From Paratractidigestivibacter sp963611755 (GTDB taxonomy: Bacteria > Actinomycetota > Coriobacteriia > Coriobacteriales > Atopobiaceae), in assembly GCA_963611755.1 (NCBI GenBank), contig CAVDTK010000055.1, positions 1-14,479 of the forward strand: a DNA stretch of 14,479 bases, read 5' to 3'. The notes under the pieces were generated by a model, which did no database searches, had not been told where the DNA came from, and saw only the letters and a program-made list of their open reading frames with translations. Positions within the stretch are counted from its first letter, which is position 1, and each line of letters starts with the position of its first letter. Shown here in pieces: positions 1 through 6,718 of this stretch. The position numbers and the translations under genes were made by a program.

Positions 1-736
1 GGACCTCGAGGCCGCCGACCGCACCGCCAAGATCGCCGAGGACCAGAAGGCCGCCCACTTCGCGCCGAGAAAGGCTCTGGGCTTCGTGGCCGTGGCCGCG
101 GGCTCGGGCGAGGAGTCGATCCTGAAGTCCCTGGGCGTCGACGTCGTCGTGAGCGGCGGGCAGACCATGAACCCGTCCACCGCCGACATCCTGGAGGCCA
201 TTGAGGCCGCCAACGCCGACAACGTGATCGTGCTTCCCAACAACGGCAACATCCGCATGGCTTCCGAGGCCGCGGCTTCCGCCTGCGATAGCGCCAAGGT
301 CGCCGTTGTTCCCACCAAGACCGTGCTTCAGGCCTTCTCGGCCATGTTCGTCGTCGACCCCGAGGGTTCTCTCGACGAGAACGTCGAGGCCATGACCGAC
401 GCCATCTCGGTCGTCCGCGGCGGCGAGGTCACCCGTGCCGTGCGCGACTCCGCCGCCTCCGACGGCACGCCCATCCACGACGGCGACGTCATGGGCATCC
501 AGGACGGCTCCATCGACGTCGTGGGCAACGATGTGGCCGAGGTCACCCTTGAGCTCATCGCCAAGATGCAGGCCGACGAGGAGGGCGACTCCCTCACGAT
601 CCTTGCCGGCTCCGACATGCCCGACGACGAGTTCGAGGCCCTTCTCGCCAAGATCGAGGAGGCAAACCCCGACCTCGAGATCGACGATCACCGCGGTGAG
701 CAGCCCTTATATCCCATCATCTTCTCCATCGAGTAG
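1..736 (+). CDS. fakA: FakA (YloV/DAK2-domain) fatty acid kinase, C-terminal part
   Basis: Partial gene: the frame is open to the left edge (first whole codon at base 2) and ends with TAG at 734-736, leaving 244 visible residues. In this family FakA binds ATP and phosphorylates a fatty acid held by a FakB partner, giving acyl-phosphate for phospholipid synthesis. The ATP-binding DhaL-like N-terminal domain lies outside the window. What is visible is the middle and C-terminal region, with the family motifs SGGQTMNPST, VIVLPNNGNI and VVPTKT, and the usual ending QPLYPIIFSIE. A GTG at 86 is an internal Val codon, not a start. recG follows in the same reading frame, 18 bp after the stop. Naming it a fatty acid kinase rather than an uncharacterised DAK2 protein follows the family; no fakB is in view. 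Confidence 0.9.
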   Translation, partial: DLEAADRTAKIAEDQKAAHFAPRKALGFVAVAAGSGEESILKSLGVDVVVSGGQTMNPSTADILEAIEAANADNVIVLPNNGNIRMASEAAASACDSAKVAVVPTKTVLQAFSAMFVVDPEGSLDENVEAMTDAISVVRGGEVTRAVRDSAASDGTPIHDGDVMGIQDGSIDVVGNDVAEVTLELIAKMQADEEGDSLTILAGSDMPDDEFEALLAKIEEANPDLEIDDHRGEQPLYPIIFSIE

Positions 737-754
737 ATCGCAGGGCTTGCCTTC

Positions 755-2926
755 GTGGCCGGGATCTCCATAGCAAGCGTCTCAGAGAGGGTGCAGCGAA
801 CCTGCGCCCTCTCTGACTCTGTCTCGCGGCTGCGCTACGTTAACGCGGCCCGCCAAGAGGCGCTGGAGAAGCTCGGACTCTCGACCGTGCGCGACCTGTT
901 TTTGCATATCCCGCGGCGCTACCTGGACTTCTCGCGCGTGACGCCCATCGGCTACACCACGGTGGGACAAGACGCCACGGTGGTGGCCACGGTCGATAAA
1001 GTGCAGCTCAAGCGGCCGCGCCCCCGGATGCAGATCGTCGAGCTTTACGTGGTGGACGAGACGGGCGTCATGGAAGCGACGTTTTTCAAGCAGCCCTGGA
1101 TCGCCGAGCAGGTGCACGTGGGTGACATCGTGGCTCTGTCCGGCAAGGTGACGTTTAACTACGGGTTCCGTCAGATGAAGGCGCCGTTCCATGAGGTCTT
1201 GGGGGCGGCGGGGGCCGGCGGCGTCGGCGCGGCGAGCTATGCGCGTGTCCTGCCGGTCCACGGCTTGACCGAGGGCATCTCTGCCGCGTGGATGCGCCGC
1301 ATCGTGTCCTGCGCCCTGGGTGACCTGGGCGATGTGTGCGACTGGGTACCTGCGCCTCTTTTGCAACGGCGCCGTCTCATGACGCTCTCGCGGGCACTTC
1401 GCGAGGTCCACTTCCCGTCGAGCGTGAAAGCCGCCGAGCGCGCCCGTCGCCGCCTGGCCTACGATGAGCTTCTGTCTCTACAGTTGGCCCTTCTCACGCG
1501 TACGCGCCTCGAGTGCGAGGGCGTGAGCGCCACCGCGCATGTGACCGACGGCCCGCACATGGACGCGCTTCTTTCCGCCTTGCCCTTCACCTTGACCGAC
1601 GAGCAGGCCTGCGCCGCAAACGACATCCTGGTAGACATGGCCGCGCCGCACGTGATGAACCGCTTGCTCCTGGGCGACGTGGGCACGGGCAAGACGGCCG
1701 TTGCCGCGGTGGCGCTGGCTGCCGTGGCAGACACCGGCTCGCAGGCCGCCGTCATGGCGCCCACCTCTGTCCTGGCCGCGCAATACGCCGAGAAGATCGG
1801 GCCGGTCCTGGACGCCGCGGGCATCACCTGGTGCCTGGTCACGGGCTCCACGCCTGCCGCCGAGCGCGCCGCCTCCGAGGCGGGCGCGGCAGCGGGGGAG
1901 ACCTGCGTGGTCTTTGGCACGACGGCCATTCTCTCGGATAACCTGCGGTTTTCTTGCCTGACCCTGGTCGTCATCGACGAGCAGCACCGCTTTGGCGTCG
2001 ATCAGCGCGCGGCGCTTCGCCGTAAGGGGCCGGGGGCCGACCTTCTGGCCATGACGGCCACGCCGATCCCCAGGACGCTTGCCCTGTCCGTCTACGGCGA
2101 CATCGCTTTGTCTCGCATCACGCGCCGACCGCGCTCGGGTGCCGGTATCGAGACCCATGTCACCACGGCCGAGAACGCCGATCTGGCCTGGGGCGCCATC
2201 CGCGACGCGCACGCCGCGGGGCACCAGTCCTACGTCATCTGCCCTTTGGTGGACGACACGGACGCGGGCGAGGACCTGGACGACGTGCCGGAGCACATGC
2301 GCACCAAGACGGTCCATCTCACGTCTGCTGTCTCAATGTGCGAGCGCCTGCGTACCCAGATCCTTCCGGGCATGGAGATCGGTCTTCTCCACGGCAGGAT
2401 GTCTGCCGCCGAGAAGGACCGCGTGATGGCGGCGTTCCGTGCGGGCAAGATCGACGTGCTGGTCTCCACCACGGTGGTCGAGGTGGGCGTTGACGTGCCC
2501 AACGCCTGCGCCATGGTGGTCATGGACGCCGATCGCTTTGGCCTGGCGACCTTACACCAGCTGCGCGGACGCGTGGGACGCGGAGACGTGCCCGGCGTGG
2601 TGTGGCTTTTGAGCTACGCCAAGAAGGGCAGCCCCGCCCGCGAGCGCCTGGCGGCGCTTGAGTCTACGAGCGACGGCTTCAAGCTGGCCGAGCTTGACCT
2701 TACCCTGCGCCGCGAGGGCGACGTCTTGGGGTACCGCCAGTCGGGCACGGCGGTCCTTCGCGTGAGCGACCTGTCCCGCGACGCCGACCTGGTGGAAGCC
2801 GCCCACGACGACGCCCGGCAAATCGCCGAGGCCGACCCCGGCCTCACGTCCGCAGAAAACCGCCTGATGGCGCTCGAGGTCATCGAGCGCTACGGAGCCT
2901 ATTTCGAGGAGTTTGAACGAGCATGA
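755..2926 (+). CDS. recG: ATP-dependent DNA helicase RecG
   Basis: RecG is a monomeric superfamily 2 helicase/translocase that remodels stalled replication forks and branch-migrates Holliday junctions. The 723-residue product is close to the usual ~690. It has the N-terminal RYLDFSRV region and OB-like wedge domain (about 60-160) and then the full motor. Motifs are Walker A GDVGTGKT (307-314, Lys313), DEQHR in place of DEAH (408-412), TATPIPRT (434-441), HGRM (546-549), STTVVEVGVDVPNA, and QLRGRVGRG (motif VI, 602-610). The start is uncertain. GTG 755 is the first start after the upstream stop but has no obvious Shine-Dalgarno; GTG 791 is the only alternative and lies within a hairpin. There are no in-frame ATG, GTG or TTG codons between 791 and the conserved region. 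The 3' end overlaps rsmD by 4 bp. Confidence 0.96.
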   Translation: MAGISIASVSERVQRTCALSDSVSRLRYVNAARQEALEKLGLSTVRDLFLHIPRRYLDFSRVTPIGYTTVGQDATVVATVDKVQLKRPRPRMQIVELYVVDETGVMEATFFKQPWIAEQVHVGDIVALSGKVTFNYGFRQMKAPFHEVLGAAGAGGVGAASYARVLPVHGLTEGISAAWMRRIVSCALGDLGDVCDWVPAPLLQRRRLMTLSRALREVHFPSSVKAAERARRRLAYDELLSLQLALLTRTRLECEGVSATAHVTDGPHMDALLSALPFTLTDEQACAANDILVDMAAPHVMNRLLLGDVGTGKTAVAAVALAAVADTGSQAAVMAPTSVLAAQYAEKIGPVLDAAGITWCLVTGSTPAAERAASEAGAAAGETCVVFGTTAILSDNLRFSCLTLVVIDEQHRFGVDQRAALRRKGPGADLLAMTATPIPRTLALSVYGDIALSRITRRPRSGAGIETHVTTAENADLAWGAIRDAHAAGHQSYVICPLVDDTDAGEDLDDVPEHMRTKTVHLTSAVSMCERLRTQILPGMEIGLLHGRMSAAEKDRVMAAFRAGKIDVLVSTTVVEVGVDVPNACAMVVMDADRFGLATLHQLRGRVGRGDVPGVVWLLSYAKKGSPARERLAALESTSDGFKLAELDLTLRREGDVLGYRQSGTAVLRVSDLSRDADLVEAAHDDARQIAEADPGLTSAENRLMALEVIERYGAYFEEFERA
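782..816 (+). other. 15-bp RNA hairpin at the fakA/recG junction
   Basis: Arms 782-796 (TCAGAGAGGGTGCAG) and 802-816 (CTGCGCCCTCTCTGA) pair over 15 bp with one G-U wobble, around a 5-base loop, CGAAC. The stem is followed by CTCTGTCTCG, which is not a T-run, so a classical intrinsic terminator is not supported. It lies inside the first codons of recG if translation begins at GTG 755, and it covers the only other in-frame start, GTG 791. It could attenuate transcription, mask a recG start, or protect or process the mRNA. The pairing is read directly from sequence; the role is inference. Confidence 0.6.
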
Positions 2927-3507
2927 GAATAGTCGCAGGTAAATGGGGTGGTCGCGCCATTGAGGCCCCCAAGGGCCGCGCCGTGACCCGTCCCACGACC
3001 GACCGCGCCCGCGAGCAGATGGCCTCGATGATCGTCTCGGCCCGCGGGCTTGACCTCACCGGCGACCGGGTGCTCGACGCCTTCGCGGGGTCGGGCGCCA
3101 TGGGGTTGGAGCTGGTGTCGCGCGGCGCTGCCCACGCGACCTTCGTTGACGTCGACCGGCCATCGGCTGCCCGCGTCAAGCGCACCGCGCAGTCCTTGGG
3201 CGCGGCTGCCGGCGAGGTCACAGTGGCCTGTGGGGACGTCTTTGCCCTCGCGCACGACGGCCGCCTTGCCGGCGGCCCCTTCGACGTCGTCTTCCTCGAC
3301 CCGCCCTACGCCGTCGAGGCCGCGCGCGTTTCTGCCCTGGTGGAAGACCTTCTCGCCAATAAACTGCTGGCAGATGGCTGTGTCGTCGTCTATGAGCACG
3401 CCAGCTCCGCGCCGGGCCTCGCCGCCGCCTGCCTTACGCCCAAGAAGAACAAGACCCACGGCATCACCGCCGTCGACCTCATGATCTATGAAGGAGCAAC
3501 CGCATGA
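2923..3507 (+). CDS. rsmD: 16S rRNA (guanine(966)-N2)-methyltransferase RsmD
   Basis: RsmD uses S-adenosylmethionine to methylate N2 of G966 (E. coli numbering) in helix 31 of 16S rRNA during small-subunit assembly. The 194-residue product begins MRIVAGKWGGRAIEAP and continues with a TRPTTDRAREQM block matching the family's PT-x-DR-x-RE element. The SAM-binding loop is DAFAGSGAMG (52-61) and the catalytic motif is DPPY (126-129). ATG 2923 overlaps the recG stop as ATGA, and a GAGGAG Shine-Dalgarno lies at 2906-2911 inside recG. The gene ends in another ATGA overlap with coaD. The rsmD-coaD pair is widely conserved, which supports both calls. A YhhF-type methyltransferase name would mean the same enzyme. 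Confidence 0.95.
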   Translation: MRIVAGKWGGRAIEAPKGRAVTRPTTDRAREQMASMIVSARGLDLTGDRVLDAFAGSGAMGLELVSRGAAHATFVDVDRPSAARVKRTAQSLGAAAGEVTVACGDVFALAHDGRLAGGPFDVVFLDPPYAVEAARVSALVEDLLANKLLADGCVVVYEHASSAPGLAAACLTPKKNKTHGITAVDLMIYEGATA

Positions 3508-4022
3508 TCAACACCAGCGTCATCTCGCACGTCGTCGTTCCCGGCACCTTCGACCCCGTGACCCTGGGCCATATGGACGTCATCCGCCGCACGCGCAAGC
3601 TCTTTCCGCAGGTCACGGTCGCGGTTGCCCAAAGCGCCAACAAGCGCGGCGTGGGCCCGGCCTTCACCCTCGACGAGCGCGTCGAGATGATCCAAGAGGC
3701 CATCGAGCTGGCCGACCTGCCGCGCGACATCGAGGTCATGCCCTTCTCCGGGCTTCTCGTCGACTTCTGCCACCAGATCGGCGCGGGCGGCGTGGTCAAG
3801 GGCCTTCGCGCCATGACCGATTTCGAGTACGAGCTGCAGCAGGCTGACCTCAACTCCCACATGGCCCCTGACCTGGAGTCCGTTTTCGTCATGTCCAACC
3901 CGCAGTACGGCTACGTCTCTTCTTCCATCGTGCGCGAGATCGCCGCGATGGGCTCTGACGTGGACATCTTAGTCCCGGCCAACGTCTCGGCCCGCCTCAA
4001 GGAGCACTACGGCCAGGCCTAG
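3504..4022 (+). CDS. coaD: Phosphopantetheine adenylyltransferase CoaD
   Basis: CoaD transfers AMP from ATP to 4'-phosphopantetheine, giving dephospho-CoA in the penultimate step of coenzyme A synthesis in the cytosol. The 172-residue product is slightly longer than the usual ~160 because of a short N-terminal extension. It shows PGTFDPVT and the nucleotidyltransferase T-x-G-H site (Thr20 to His23). It also has the pantetheine-side KGLRAMTDFEYELQQ (99-113) and the ATP-side YVSSSIVRE (137-145) in place of the ISS-S motif. AAGGAG at 3491-3496 sits 7 bases before ATG 3504, and the start overlaps the rsmD stop. TAG at 4020-4022 is followed by a 205-bp gap, so it probably closes the recG-rsmD-coaD unit. 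Confidence 0.97.
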   Translation: MINTSVISHVVVPGTFDPVTLGHMDVIRRTRKLFPQVTVAVAQSANKRGVGPAFTLDERVEMIQEAIELADLPRDIEVMPFSGLLVDFCHQIGAGGVVKGLRAMTDFEYELQQADLNSHMAPDLESVFVMSNPQYGYVSSSIVREIAAMGSDVDILVPANVSARLKEHYGQA

Positions 4023-4079
4023 GCGAGAAACCCCGCGCGAGTTGGCCCGCGGCCGCCGTTGCTACTCGAGCTTCTCGCC
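4022..4079 (+). repeat. Inverted repeat after coaD
   Basis: GGCGAGAA (4022-4029) and TTCTCGCC (4072-4079) are perfect 8-base reverse complements 42 bases apart. Inside them CGAGT (4038-4042) and ACTCG (4064-4068) also pair, so the segment could fold into a long nested stem just after the coaD stop. No T-run follows, so it is not a canonical intrinsic terminator. It may be an RNA end-processing or stabilising structure, or a protein site. The rest of the 4023-4227 gap holds no convincing gene. Confidence 0.4.
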
Positions 4080-4141
4080 GCCCAGCTCCGCAATTCGTGC
4101 GCATGGCGTGCGTAAGACGCCCGTGCGGCGATGTTTTTAAG

Positions 4142-4169
4142 TTTTATCTGGTACCATGCACTATATATT
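4142..4169 (+). promoter_or_regulatory. Possible promoter of the sepIVA-like gene
   Basis: The gap before the 4228 gene contains an AT-rich island (about 4131-4180) in otherwise GC-rich DNA. TATATT at 4164-4169 makes a fair -10 element. TTTTAT at 4142-4147 is a weak -35 with a 16-bp spacer. An 8-bp palindrome, CGATATCG, lies at 4173-4180, close to the predicted start of transcription. The leader would be about 50 nt. The -35 is poor, so this is tentative. Confidence 0.4.
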
Positions 4170-4227
4170 TGTCGATATCGCGCGTAAGCGACGCATGTTC
4201 GGTCCGCGCCGTTGAAAGGAGACCTGG

Positions 4228-4725
4228 ATGCAGCCGGGTGAGGAAATCGAGAGCTTGGTCGACGAGCTTGAGCAGATGGTGAGCGAGGCCAAGAGCCCCC
4301 TTACCGGTGGCGGTCAGAAGAAGATCATCGACGCCGACGACGTCTTTGAGATCCTGGACGAGATCCGCCGCATCTTCCCGCAGGAGTTCTCCGATGCCCG
4401 CCGCATCATCAAGGAGGAGCAGGAGACCCTCGACCGCGCCCAGCAGCAGGCCAACTCCATCGTGGCCGATGCCCAGCAGCAGGCAATGATCCTCGCGGGC
4501 GACCAGGAGGTCGTGCGCCTGGCCCAGCAGCAGGCCGAGGCCATCCGCGACCAGGCCGCCCAGTACGAGCGCGACACCCGCTACAACGCCGAGGAGTACG
4601 CCGACACCGTCCTGGCCCACCTGGAGGAGAACCTTAAGAGCCTGACCGGCACGGTCACCCGCGTCCGTCAGACCCTTGACGAGAACTCCGGCTCTCGCAA
4701 CACCACCAACAACGTGCCCTGGTAA
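4228..4725 (+). CDS. SepIVA/DivIVA-like coiled-coil cell division protein
   Basis: The 165-residue product has no signal peptide or membrane segment. Residues 1-70 resemble the DivIVA-type N-terminal part of mycobacterial SepIVA (Rv2927c): an amphipathic LVDELEQMVSEAK helix, a loop, then DVFEILDEIRRIFPQEFSDARRII. The following ~80 residues are an Ala/Gln/Glu-rich coiled coil with repeated AQQQA blocks, ending in a polar Ser/Asn/Thr tail. Context supports the call: in Mycobacterium tuberculosis Rv2927c precedes a DUF177 gene and rnc, and a DUF177 gene follows here after 3 bases. SepIVA acts in septation and envelope synthesis, so a scaffold role at division sites is likely but inferred. Such proteins are sometimes annotated as ATP synthase subunit B-like because of the coiled coil. 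AAAGGAG at 4215-4221, 6 bases before ATG 4228, fixes the start. Confidence 0.75.
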   Translation: MQPGEEIESLVDELEQMVSEAKSPLTGGGQKKIIDADDVFEILDEIRRIFPQEFSDARRIIKEEQETLDRAQQQANSIVADAQQQAMILAGDQEVVRLAQQQAEAIRDQAAQYERDTRYNAEEYADTVLAHLEENLKSLTGTVTRVRQTLDENSGSRNTTNNVPW

Positions 4726-4728
4726 ACC

Positions 4729-5301
4729 ATGCAGCAGGTATTGATTTCCATTGATGATCGCCTGGCCAACCCCGGCGACTGCTACCCGGTGGCGGGCCAC
4801 CTCGACGAGGCGGGCTACACCCTGGGCGACCACGAGTTCACCTTGCCCGGCGGCATCGACTACGACGTCATGCTCACCAACGCCGGCGAGGGCATCCTGG
4901 CCTCCGGCATCCTGCGCGCCCACGTGGTGGGCACGTGCGACCGCTGCCTCGAGGACGCCGAGTTCGACGTCTCCTCCGAGGTGGACGAGTACTACCTCTT
5001 TGAGGAGCCCACCGACGAGGCTTCCCAGGAGGCCGAGGACGACCTCGAGTTCTCGCTGGTCGTGGACTCGACGATCGACCTGGCGGACGCGTTCTTGAGC
5101 GCCCTTGTCATGGAGACGCCCTACGTGGTCTTGTGCCAGCCCGATTGCCTGGGCTTGTGCCCGGTCTGCGGCGCCAACCTTAACACCGAGGATTGCGGCC
5201 ACGCCTCACAGATCGAGGCCGAGCGCGCCGCCAAGAGCCCCTTCGCGGTGCTCAAGGACCTCGATCTTGGCGATTCTGCGCAAAATGACGACAAGGCGTA
5301 A
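4729..5301 (+). CDS. yceD: YceD / DUF177 family protein
   Basis: This 190-residue acidic protein belongs to the DUF177 family, which is almost always encoded beside rpmF and is linked to 23S rRNA or large-subunit maturation; its exact biochemistry is not settled. Family marks are GTCDRCLEDAEF (the CxRCL motif, near residue 64) and LCQPDCLGLCPVCGANLN (about 135-152), whose four cysteines could bind metal. The C-terminus carries the usual SPFAVLKDL. It starts 3 bases after the sepIVA-like stop with no clear Shine-Dalgarno, which suggests translational coupling. rpmF comes next but has its own promoter in the 125-bp gap. Confidence 0.9.
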   Translation: MQQVLISIDDRLANPGDCYPVAGHLDEAGYTLGDHEFTLPGGIDYDVMLTNAGEGILASGILRAHVVGTCDRCLEDAEFDVSSEVDEYYLFEEPTDEASQEAEDDLEFSLVVDSTIDLADAFLSALVMETPYVVLCQPDCLGLCPVCGANLNTEDCGHASQIEAERAAKSPFAVLKDLDLGDSAQNDDKA

Positions 5302-5320
5302 TGAAGAAACATTGTTCCTT

Positions 5321-5348
5321 TTGATTTATCGATAAGGCGTGGTATAGT
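5321..5348 (+). promoter_or_regulatory. Sigma70-type promoter of rpmF
   Basis: TTGATT (-35, 5321-5326) and TATAGT (-10, 5343-5348) are separated by 16 bp, in an AT-rich gap between yceD and rpmF. Each hexamer differs from consensus at two positions or fewer. Transcription would begin near 5355, giving a leader of about 72 nt before ATG 5427. This is the clearest promoter in the window. Confidence 0.75.
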
Positions 5349-5376
5349 AAACAACGCTTGATTTTTGGCGATAGGC

Positions 5377-5400
5377 CGCCGTTGTTCGCGCACAGCGGCG
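5377..5400 (+). promoter_or_regulatory. Hairpin in the rpmF leader
   Basis: CGCCGTTG (5377-5384) pairs with CAGCGGCG (5393-5400) over 8 bp with one G-U wobble and an 8-base loop. It lies in the 5' untranslated region, 26 bases before the start codon and 13 before the Shine-Dalgarno. CGTTGTT (5380-5386) can instead pair perfectly with AACAACG (5350-5356), but that arm lies mostly upstream of the predicted transcription start, so the alternative would form only in read-through RNA. A leader that senses ribosomal protein or RNA is possible but unproven. Confidence 0.4.
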
Positions 5401-5426
5401 TTTAAGAGAAGCAAGAGAGGTTTGAC

Positions 5427-5606
5427 ATGGCAGTACCTAAGCAAAAGAAGGGCCGCGGCGCCACCCACACCCGTCGTTCGGCGAACAGCGTTCTGGCCGC
5501 TCCGGCTCGTTCCGTTTGCCCCCAGTGCGGCGCTCCCAAGCTCCCGCACCACGTGTGCCCCAACTGCGGTCACTACAAGGACCGCGAGGTCATCGTCACC
5601 GAGTAA
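5427..5606 (+). CDS. rpmF: 50S ribosomal protein L32 (zinc-binding form)
   Basis: This 59-residue gene begins at ATG 5427 and stops with TAA at 5604-5606. AGAGAGG at 5414-5420 gives a Shine-Dalgarno 6 bases before the start. The product opens with MAVPKQKKGRGATHTRRS, the basic L32 tail, and carries CPQCG (Cys31, Cys34) and CPNCG (Cys44, Cys47). It is thus the zinc-ribbon form rather than the cysteine-less form used under zinc shortage. L32 is a late-binding protein of the large ribosomal subunit. The yceD-rpmF neighbourhood is conserved in most bacteria. It has its own promoter upstream and an intrinsic terminator 32 bp downstream, so it can be made as a separate short transcript. Confidence 0.97.
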   Translation: MAVPKQKKGRGATHTRRSANSVLAAPARSVCPQCGAPKLPHHVCPNCGHYKDREVIVTE

Positions 5607-5637
5607 GGGCGATGCTTCACGCATAAAGCATGCATGA

Positions 5638-5667
5638 GAGGCCGGCCTTGCGCTGGCCTCTTTTGTT
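5638..5667 (+). terminator. Intrinsic terminator after rpmF
   Basis: GAGGCCGGC (5638-5646) pairs with GCTGGCCTC (5652-5660) over 9 bp with one G-U, around a 5-base loop, and is followed by TTTTGTT (5661-5667). This is a good but short Rho-independent terminator. It separates rpmF from plsX. As no clear promoter is visible before plsX, some read-through is likely. Confidence 0.8.
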
Positions 5668-5716
5668 AGGAAAGCGACTGGTTGCCCGCGGCCAAAGACG
5701 GCCCGGCGGACCCTGT

Positions 5717-5723
5717 GGGGGAG
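5717..5723 (+). promoter_or_regulatory. Ribosome binding site that fixes the plsX start
   Basis: GGGGGAG lies 5 bases before ATG 5729. It selects this start over an in-frame ATG at 5630, which falls in the rpmF terminator and has no Shine-Dalgarno. Confidence 0.8.
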
Positions 5724-5728
5724 AAGAC

Positions 5729-6718
5729 ATGACAACGATCTGCGTAGACGTTATGGGCGCCGATAAGGAGCCCGCCGTCCTGCTCGAGGGCGTCGAGGGC
5801 GCCCTGGCCGACGACCCCCAGCTCGAGGTTCTTCTCGCCGGCTCGGCAGAGGCCGTGGAGCCGTTCTGCGAGAAGCACGACCGCGCCCACGCCCTGGTCT
5901 GCACCGAGGTCATCGGCATGTCCGAGCACCCGGCGGCGGCCGTGCGCCAGAAGAAGGACGCGAGCATCGTGCGGGCCGCCGCGGCCGTGCGCGAGGGCAA
6001 GGCCGACGGCCTCTTCTCGGCAGGCTCCACCGGCGCCGTGTTGACCGCGGCGACCTTCGGCATCGGGCGCGTCAAGGGCATCAAGCGCCCGGCGCTGGCG
6101 CTGCCGTTTCCCGGCGTGGGCGGCCACAAGACGATCTTCCTCGACATGGGCGCCAACGCAGACGTCAAGCCCGAGGTCATGGTGCAGTTCGCCCACATGG
6201 GCCGCGCCTACGCGGCGGTTGCCCTGGGCGTCACCGATGGTAAGGTCGGGCTTCTCTGCAACGGGTCCGAGGAGACCAAGGGCTCCGAGATGGCGCTGGC
6301 CTACCACAAGGCCCTGGCCGAGGGCGACTGCGGCTTTGTGGGAAACGCCGAGGGCACCGATATCCTTACCGGCGGCTTCGATGTCATCGTGGCCGACGGC
6401 TTCACCGGAAACGTGGCCTTGAAGTCCATCGAGGGCACCGGCAAGTTCGTGCTTGCCACCCTGAAGGACTCCATGGAAGGCTCGCTGGGCAACAAGCTTG
6501 GCCTGGCGCTTCTCAAGAAGACCTTGAAGGGCATGGCCAACGACCTGTCCGGCTTCGAGTACGGCGGCGCGATCCTTCTGGGCCTCAAGGCGCCCGTGGT
6601 CAAGGGCCACGGCGCCACCAGCGCGGACGCCGTGCGCAAGGGCACACTGTCGTGCGCCGAGGCCGCCCGCAAAGAGCTTCCCGCGAAGATCGCGCAAGCC
6701 TGCGCAATTTGCGCATAA
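5729..6718 (+). CDS. plsX: Phosphate acyltransferase PlsX
   Basis: PlsX converts acyl-ACP and phosphate to acyl-phosphate, the donor that PlsY uses to acylate glycerol-3-phosphate, linking fatty acid and phospholipid synthesis at the membrane surface. The 329-residue product has the usual family length. It opens with the typical ICVDVMGADKEP and has the conserved SAGSTGAVL, the glycine-rich FLDMGANADVKPE, GLLCNGSEETKGSE, GFVGNAEGTDI, and VVADGFTGNVALK-type segment. The C-terminus has YGGAILLGLKAPVVKGHGA, also a PlsX hallmark. An upstream in-frame ATG at 5630 would add 33 residues encoded by the terminator and is rejected. acpP follows after 52 bp. Together with fakA at the left edge, the window encodes two separate sources of acyl-phosphate. 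Confidence 0.97.
   Translation: MTTICVDVMGADKEPAVLLEGVEGALADDPQLEVLLAGSAEAVEPFCEKHDRAHALVCTEVIGMSEHPAAAVRQKKDASIVRAAAAVREGKADGLFSAGSTGAVLTAATFGIGRVKGIKRPALALPFPGVGGHKTIFLDMGANADVKPEVMVQFAHMGRAYAAVALGVTDGKVGLLCNGSEETKGSEMALAYHKALAEGDCGFVGNAEGTDILTGGFDVIVADGFTGNVALKSIEGTGKFVLATLKDSMEGSLGNKLGLALLKKTLKGMANDLSGFEYGGAILLGLKAPVVKGHGATSADAVRKGTLSCAEAARKELPAKIAQACAICA

Noticed and set aside
734..757. Possible fakA-recG fusion or stop-codon read-through, since both are in one frame with a single TAG between them
   Set aside because: FakA ends at its normal family C-terminus and RecG has a complete N-terminal region, so two separate genes are simpler.
4097..4282. A 61-codon frame on the plus strand before the sepIVA-like gene
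   Set aside because: It overlaps the promoter-like island and the start of a supported gene, has no Shine-Dalgarno, and resembles no family.
4144..5202. A 352-codon open frame on the minus strand opposite sepIVA-like and yceD
   Set aside because: Low-complexity Leu/Val/Gly translation without motifs, opposite two supported genes.
5612..5631. ATGCTT / AAGCAT hairpin just after the rpmF stop
   Set aside because: Only 6 bp with an 8-base loop and no T-run; the real terminator lies just downstream.
5630..5728. An upstream ATG that would lengthen PlsX by 33 residues
   Set aside because: The extension would be encoded by the rpmF terminator; the ATG at 5729 has a good Shine-Dalgarno and matches the family's N-terminus.
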